A stretch of DNA of 9,800 bases from Hyphomicrobiaceae bacterium (GTDB lineage: Bacteria > Pseudomonadota > Alphaproteobacteria > Rhizobiales > Hyphomicrobiaceae), in NCBI GenBank assembly GCA_017353825.1, contig JAFMSC010000067.1, positions 1 to 9,800 of the forward strand, read 5' to 3'. Both the position numbers and the translations under genes were made by a program. The stretch's first letter is position 1. Each line of letters starts with the position of its first letter. Below are positions 4,913 to 9,800 of the stretch, one piece after another. A model generated the notes under the pieces. That model saw only the letters and a program-made list of their open reading frames with translations. It was not told the DNA's origin and ran no database searches.

Positions 4913-6358
4913 TCAAAAGAGGCTCTTCACCGCTGTTCCCGCTGCCTCAACGAGAGGCGCAGGCCAGACCACGTAAAGCAGCACGTAGAGGCCCGCCAGG
5001 GCCATCACGAGGCCGGTCTTTGGCTGGATCGCTGCGAACCGCTCGCGCGCCTGATCGAAGAACATGATCTTGACGATCCGCACGTAGTAGTAGGCGCCTA
5101 CGACGCTGGCAAGCACGCCGATGATGGCGAGAGGCCACAGGCCCTCCCGAACCGCCGCCAGGAAAACATAGAACTTGGCAAAGAATCCGGCGAGCGGCGG
5201 GATGCCGGCGAGCGAAAACAGCAGGACCGCCAGCAGAGTGGCGAGGGCCAGGTTGTTCTGGGCGAGCCCCGACAGCTCCTCGATGTCCTCGGTCATGGTC
5301 TGCCCTCGGCGCATGGCCAGCACGACGCCGAAGGCGCCGAGCGTCATGGCGACGTAGATGACGAGATAGATGACGACGCCGCGTGCGCCTTCCGGCGAGC
5401 CGGCCGCCAGCCCGATCAGGGCGTAGCCGATGTTACCGATGGCCGAGTAGGCCAACAGGCGCTTGATATTGTTCTGGCCGATGGCCGCGAACGCGCCGAG
5501 CAGCATCGAGGCGATGGCAAGCGCGGTGATCACCTGCTGCCACTGCGGCTTGGTGCCAGCGAAGCCAGCGAGCGTCACCCGCATGAGGAGCGCCATGGCC
5601 GCCACCTTGGGGCCGGCCGAGAAGAAGGCGGTGACGGGTGTCGGCGCGCCTTCGTACACGTCAGGGGTCCACATGTGAAACGGCACGGCCGAGATCTTGA
5701 AGGCGAGGCCGACCAGCAGGAACACGAGGCCAATGATGAGGCCCAGGTTCTGGCCCGCACCGGCTTGGCCTGCCGCGGTGGCGATGGCCTGGAAGCTGGT
5801 CGAGCCGGTGAAGCCGTAGATGAGCGAGGCGCCGTAGAGCAGCATGCCCGAGGACAGCGCGCCGAGCACGAAATACTTGAGGCCGGCCTCGCTGGAGCGT
5901 ACGTCGTCACGCCGGATCGCGGCCATGACGTAGAGGGCGAGGCTCTGCAGCTCCAGACCCAGATAGAGCGCGATGAGGTCGTTGGCTGAGATCATCATCA
6001 GCATGCCTGCACTCGCCAGCAGGACCAGCACCGGGTACTCGAACTTGAGCGTGCGGGTCTGGCGCAGGTAGTCGAACGACAAAATGAGCGCCCCTCCCGA
6101 CGCGATGAGCGTCAGCACCTTCATGAAGCGCGCGAAGTCGTCGACAACGAAGGCGCCGTCGAACAGGCGGTGAACGCCGGGCGGCTGTTGCGTGAGGAGC
6201 CATCCAGCCATCAGCAGTATCAGGATGGCGAGCCAGCCGATCGCCTCGGCCGTGTTCTCCCGCTCAGGACGAAACGCGCCGATCATGAGGAGCACCATGG
6301 CCCCGACGGCCAGCAGGAGCTCGGGAAACAGCGGCCAGTAGGCTACAAGCTGGTCCAT
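4913..6358 (-). CDS. nuoN: NADH-quinone oxidoreductase subunit N
   Basis: NuoN is one of three antiporter-like subunits forming the proton-pumping membrane arm of respiratory complex I. The 481-residue protein is almost wholly membrane-spanning (about 14 helices) and of normal length. Residues expected for the proton channel are present: the glutamate in LGLELQSL (E136), and lysines in LAFKISAVPFHMW (K221), SAGPKVAAM (K251) and GFFAKFYVF (K395). The TPDVYEGAPTPVTAFFS signature (231-247) is characteristic. ATG at 6358 follows the nuoM stop by 12 bp, with AGGCGG eight bases upstream as ribosome binding site. It ends in TGA at 4915-4913, 10 bp before birA. No frameshift or missing key residue is seen. 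Confidence 0.97.
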   Translation of the reverse strand: MDQLVAYWPLFPELLLAVGAMVLLMIGAFRPERENTAEAIGWLAILILLMAGWLLTQQPPGVHRLFDGAFVVDDFARFMKVLTLIASGGALILSFDYLRQTRTLKFEYPVLVLLASAGMLMMISANDLIALYLGLELQSLALYVMAAIRRDDVRSSEAGLKYFVLGALSSGMLLYGASLIYGFTGSTSFQAIATAAGQAGAGQNLGLIIGLVFLLVGLAFKISAVPFHMWTPDVYEGAPTPVTAFFSAGPKVAAMALLMRVTLAGFAGTKPQWQQVITALAIASMLLGAFAAIGQNNIKRLLAYSAIGNIGYALIGLAAGSPEGARGVVIYLVIYVAMTLGAFGVVLAMRRGQTMTEDIEELSGLAQNNLALATLLAVLLFSLAGIPPLAGFFAKFYVFLAAVREGLWPLAIIGVLASVVGAYYYVRIVKIMFFDQARERFAAIQPKTGLVMALAGLYVLLYVVWPAPLVEAAGTAVKSLF

Positions 6359-6370
6359 GTCGAATGCCGC

Positions 6371-7867
6371 CTAGCGCACGTTGAGAGCTTGAGCCGCCTG
6401 GATCGCCGCCTCATAGCCCGAGACCAGCTTCTTGACGGAGACCGCGGTCACGTCGAGCAGCGGCGAGGGATAGAAGCCGAACAGCACCACCAGCAGCACC
6501 AGCGGCGTGAACACGAAAACCTCGCGGTAGTCGAGGTCGGCGATGGTCCTTAGACTGGGCTTCTCGATCGGCCCGAACATCATGCGCCGGTAGAGATAGA
6601 GCGCATAAGCCGCCGATAGGACCACGCCGAAGGTGGCCAGGAAGGCCACCCAAGTGCTCGCCTTGAAGGCGCCGATCAGCGATAGGAACTCGCCGATGAA
6701 GCCCGAGGTGCCGGGCAGGCCGACGTTGGCGAGTGTGAACACCATGAAGACCGCGGCGTAGAGCGGCATGCGGTTGACGAGCCCGCCGTAGGCATCGATG
6801 CTGCGCGTGTGCATGCGGTCGTAAACCACGCCCACGCACAGGAAGAGCGCGGCCGAGACGAGGCCGTGGGAGAGCATCTGGAAGATGGCCCCGTCCACAC
6901 CCTGCACCGTGAAGCTGAAGATGCCCATGGTGACGAAGCCCATGTGCGCCACGCTGGAATAGGCAATGAGCTTCTTCACGTCCTCCTGGGCCAGCGCCAC
7001 CAGCGAGGTGTAGATGATCGCGACGATGGAAAGCGCAAAGACCAGAGGCGCTAACTCCTGGCTGGCCAGCGGGAACATGGGCAGCGAGAAGCGCAGAAAG
7101 CCGTAGCCGCCCATCTTCAAGAGGATGCCCGCCAGGATCACCGAGCCGGCCGTCGGCGCCTCCACATGGGCGTCAGGCAACCAAGTGTGCATCGGCCACA
7201 TCGGCAGCTTCACGGAGAACGAAGCGAAGAACGCGAGCCACAGCCACCACTGCATGCCGCCGGGGAACTTGTGGGTGAGCAGCGTCGGGATGTCGGTGGT
7301 GCCGGCGTGCCAGTACATGGCCATCAGTGCCAGCAGCATCAACACCGAGCCCAGGAGCGTGTAGAGGAAGAACTTGAAGCTGGCGTACACGCGGCGCTCT
7401 CCGCCCCATACCCCGATGATGAGGAACATCGGGATCAGACCGCCCTCGAAAAACAGGTAGAACAGCACGAGGTCGAGCGCGCAGAACACCCCGAGCATCA
7501 AGGTCTCCAGCACCAGGAACGCGATCAGGTATTCCTTGACCCGGTTCTCGATCGACTCCCAGCTGGCGATGATGCAGAGCGGCATCAGGAACGCGGTGAG
7601 CACCACGAACAGCACCGAGATGCCGTCCACGCCCATCTTGTAGTTGATGGAACCGCCCAGCCACGCCGCCTCCTCGATGAACTGGAATCCGGCGTTGCTC
7701 TTGTCGAAGTGCGCCCAGATGTAGAGGGCCACGCCCAGAGTGAAGAGCGTGGTGTAGAGGGCGATCCAGCGCGCGTTGTTCTTGGCCTCGCGGTTCTGCG
7801 TTGCGATCAAGAGCGCGCCCAGGAGCGGGAAGAAGGTGACAAGGGAGAGGACGCCGAAACCGTTCAT
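6371..7867 (-). CDS. nuoM: NADH-quinone oxidoreductase subunit M
   Basis: NuoM is the middle antiporter-like proton-translocating subunit of complex I in the cytoplasmic membrane. I chose ATG at 7867, which overlaps the nuoL stop as ATGA. The open frame extends 46 codons further upstream, but that extension overlaps nuoL and is Arg/His-rich nonsense. The resulting 498-residue protein begins MNGFGVLSLVTFFPLLGALL, a normal NuoM start. Key residues are present: E141 in YLFFEGGLIPMF, K220 in SFSVKLPMWP, K251 in AGILLKMGGYGF and E393 in GFIGEFLSLIG. The block HTWLPDAHVEAPTAGSV (227-243) is the family signature. The gene ends in TAG at 6373-6371. Confidence 0.97.
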   Translation of the reverse strand: MNGFGVLSLVTFFPLLGALLIATQNREAKNNARWIALYTTLFTLGVALYIWAHFDKSNAGFQFIEEAAWLGGSINYKMGVDGISVLFVVLTAFLMPLCIIASWESIENRVKEYLIAFLVLETLMLGVFCALDLVLFYLFFEGGLIPMFLIIGVWGGERRVYASFKFFLYTLLGSVLMLLALMAMYWHAGTTDIPTLLTHKFPGGMQWWLWLAFFASFSVKLPMWPMHTWLPDAHVEAPTAGSVILAGILLKMGGYGFLRFSLPMFPLASQELAPLVFALSIVAIIYTSLVALAQEDVKKLIAYSSVAHMGFVTMGIFSFTVQGVDGAIFQMLSHGLVSAALFLCVGVVYDRMHTRSIDAYGGLVNRMPLYAAVFMVFTLANVGLPGTSGFIGEFLSLIGAFKASTWVAFLATFGVVLSAAYALYLYRRMMFGPIEKPSLRTIADLDYREVFVFTPLVLLVVLFGFYPSPLLDVTAVSVKKLVSGYEAAIQAAQALNVR

Positions 7868-9800
7868 CGCCCAACCCCGCTGAAGAGCGCCCGTATGTCG
7901 TTGAACATGAAGGCCGTGACGATAATCGCCACCCCGATCAGCATGGCGAAGGCGTAGTGATAGACGTAGCCGGTCTGCAGCTTGACGACGCGGCCCGTGG
8001 TCCACAGCACGCGCGCCGCCACGTTGTCGGGGCCGAGCCCGTCGATGATGATGCCGTCACCCAGCTTCCATAACAGGCGCCCGAGCCACAAGGCCGGCCG
8101 CACGAACAGCCAGTGGTAGAGCTCGTCGAAGTACCACTTGTTGAGCAGGAAGAGGTAGAGGGGCTTGAAAGCGCGCGCGGTCAGTCGCGGCAGCCAGGGC
8201 GCCGCCATGTAGTAGAGGTAGGAGAGGCCGAAGCCGGCGGCCATGGCGATGAACGGTGCCCAGCCTGCCCACTCGGGAATATCGTGCATGGCATGGCGGA
8301 TGTGGTTGTGTGGCCCCTCGACGAGCGACGCGCGCCAGAACCCGGCGTAGCCGTGGCCGACAAAGAAGGCCTGGAACGCGAAGCCGGCGGCGACAGAACC
8401 CGCCGCCAGCACGAGGAGCGGGCCGAGCATGACCCACGGACTCTCGTGCGCGTGCTCGAAGGTGTCGTGGTCGGCGCGCGTGGGCTGGTGGAAGGTCATG
8501 AACATCAGACGCCAGGAGTAGAACGCCGTCATGAACGCGGCGCTTACCAGCAGCCAGAAGGCGTAGTTGTTGGGCGTCTGCGCGGCGAACGACGCCTCGA
8601 TGATGGCGTCCTTGGAATGGAACCCGGCGAAGCCCACGAGACCTGGAATGCCGACGCCGGTGAGCGACAGCGTGCCGACGAGCATCATCGCCCACGTGAA
8701 GCGCAGCTTGGGGGCCAGGCCGCCCATCTTGCGCATGTCCTGCTCGTGGTGCATGGCGTGGATGACCGAGCCGGCGCCGAGGAACAGCAGCGCCTTGAAG
8801 AAGGCGTGCGTGAAGAGGTGGAAGATGCCCGCCGAATACGCGCCGACGCCGCAGGCCACGAACATGTAGCCGAGCTGCGAGCAGGTGGAGTAGGCCACCA
8901 CGCGCTTGATGTCGTTCTGCACGAGGCCGATGGTTGCCGCGAAGAACGCGGTGACGGCCCCCACAAGAGTGACCACCTGCAAGGCGAGGGGCGAATGCTC
9001 GAATAGCGGCGACAGGCGCGCGACCATGAACACGCCAGCCGTCACCATGGTGGCGGCATGGATCAGGGCCGAGACCGGCGTGGGGCCCTCCATGGCATCC
9101 GGCAACCAGGTGTGCAGCAGAAACTGTGCGGACTTGCCCATGGCACCCATGAACAGAAGCAGACACAACACGGTGAGGGTGTCGAGCTGTTGGCCCAGGA
9201 ACCACATGGGCTTGCCGGCCATCGCGGGTGCGGCCCGGAACACGGCGTCGAAGCCGACGGCGCCGAAGACGGCGAACACTCCGACGATGCCGAGCGCAAA
9301 GCCGAAGTCGCCGACGCGGTTGACGATGAACGCCTTGATGGCCGCCGCGTTCGCCTCGGGCTTCAGGTACCAGAAGCCGATCAATAGGTAGGAGGCGAGT
9401 CCCACGCCTTCCCAGCCGAAGAACAGCTGAAGGAAGTTGTCGCTCGTCACCAGCGCCAGCATGGCGAAGGTGAACATGGAGAGGTAGGCGAAGAAGCGCG
9501 GCCGGCTGTCGTCCTCATGCATGTAGCCGATCGAGTAGAGGTGCACCAGGAACGACACGGTGTTGACCACCACCAGCATCACAGCGGTGAGCGTATCGAT
9601 CCTGAGCGCCCACGAAAATTCGAGGTCGCCCGAGGCCACCCAGCGCAGCACGTGAATGCGCGCCACCATCTCCCCACCGAAGCCCACCTGCCAGAAGGCG
9701 ATCCACGAGAGCACTGCGCCGACGCCCACCAGCGTCGTGGTGATGACCTCGCTGGGCCGCGCCCCGATGAGGCGGCCCAGCAGGCCCGCGATGAGCGCGC
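7864..9800 (-). CDS. nuoL: NADH-quinone oxidoreductase subunit L, 5'-truncated by the window edge
   Basis: NuoL is the distal antiporter-like subunit of complex I, with a long C-terminal lateral helix along the membrane arm. The window shows 644 residues ending in TGA at 7866-7864. Reading stays in frame from the right edge (ALIAGLLGRLIGARPSEV), so the first start in the window, a GTG at 9729, is internal; only a dozen or so residues should be missing. Counting from the first visible residue: GWEGVGLASYLL with the channel glutamate (about E130), GKSAQFLLHTWLPDAMEGP (lysine about 222), HAFFKALLFLGAG (lysine about 335) and FHSKDAI (lysine about 396). The C-terminus carries the lateral-helix region and a final anchor (YHYAFAMLIGVAIIVTAFMF). 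The gene is translationally coupled to nuoM. The upstream nuo genes, nuoK and others, should lie beyond the right edge. Confidence 0.97.
   Translation of the reverse strand, partial: ALIAGLLGRLIGARPSEVITTTLVGVGAVLSWIAFWQVGFGGEMVARIHVLRWVASGDLEFSWALRIDTLTAVMLVVVNTVSFLVHLYSIGYMHEDDSRPRFFAYLSMFTFAMLALVTSDNFLQLFFGWEGVGLASYLLIGFWYLKPEANAAAIKAFIVNRVGDFGFALGIVGVFAVFGAVGFDAVFRAAPAMAGKPMWFLGQQLDTLTVLCLLLFMGAMGKSAQFLLHTWLPDAMEGPTPVSALIHAATMVTAGVFMVARLSPLFEHSPLALQVVTLVGAVTAFFAATIGLVQNDIKRVVAYSTCSQLGYMFVACGVGAYSAGIFHLFTHAFFKALLFLGAGSVIHAMHHEQDMRKMGGLAPKLRFTWAMMLVGTLSLTGVGIPGLVGFAGFHSKDAIIEASFAAQTPNNYAFWLLVSAAFMTAFYSWRLMFMTFHQPTRADHDTFEHAHESPWVMLGPLLVLAAGSVAAGFAFQAFFVGHGYAGFWRASLVEGPHNHIRHAMHDIPEWAGWAPFIAMAAGFGLSYLYYMAAPWLPRLTARAFKPLYLFLLNKWYFDELYHWLFVRPALWLGRLLWKLGDGIIIDGLGPDNVAARVLWTTGRVVKLQTGYVYHYAFAMLIGVAIIVTAFMFNDIRALFSGVGR

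Noticed and set aside
7868..8005. Longer NuoM start 46 codons upstream
   Set aside because: The extension lies inside nuoL, is Arg/His-rich, and the ATG at 7867 gives the normal NuoM N-terminus with a standard ATGA overlap.
8113..9006. A 297-codon plus-strand open frame opposite nuoL
   Set aside because: It is antisense to nuoL, dominated by Glu, Gly, Arg and His in repetitive mixtures, and has no ribosome binding context. It is a high-GC shadow.

Overview
The window looks like chromosomal DNA of a high-GC alphaproteobacterium. The basis is gene order: the last genes of a respiratory complex I operon (nuoL, nuoM, nuoN) run straight into a biotin--protein ligase gene (birA) and a ribonuclease J gene. 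To my knowledge that arrangement is typical of Alphaproteobacteria, especially Hyphomicrobiales. The exact genus cannot be read from the sequence.

Right and centre (about 2190-9800, all on the minus strand): reading in the direction of transcription, the order is nuoL (5' end cut by the window edge), nuoM, nuoN, birA, rnj, a possible 60-codon ORF, then tRNA-Val(CAC). The protein genes are packed: nuoL/nuoM share an ATGA overlap, nuoM-nuoN are 12 bp apart, nuoN-birA 10 bp apart, birA/rnj share a TGATG junction, and the small ORF starts on the rnj stop codon. They are probably co-transcribed. NuoL, NuoM and NuoN are the three antiporter-like proton-pumping membrane subunits of NADH:quinone oxidoreductase. 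BirA attaches biotin to carboxylases, and RNase J processes and degrades RNA. The tRNA appears to have its own promoter inside the small ORF.

Left (1-2186, plus-strand genes converging on the operon): this is an accessory region abutting the 3' end of the tRNA gene, the usual side for integrated elements. It holds (i) three closely spaced small reading frames (1-906) with good ribosome binding sites, resembling a fragment of a phage structural cassette. The third is broken by a +1 frameshift near position 681. (ii) An orphan 163-residue membrane protein gene (1103-1594) is markedly T-rich and lower in GC than its surroundings. (iii) A stretch of about 590 bp (1595-2186) has no convincing gene, but holds a perfect 7-bp inverted repeat in an AT-rich patch. 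No integrase and no second copy of the tRNA end is visible, so the prophage-remnant reading is an inference.

I found no CRISPR array, complete insertion sequence, toxin-antitoxin pair or recognisable defence system. The real unknowns are the left-hand cassette, the orphan membrane protein and the small ORF between rnj and the tRNA.
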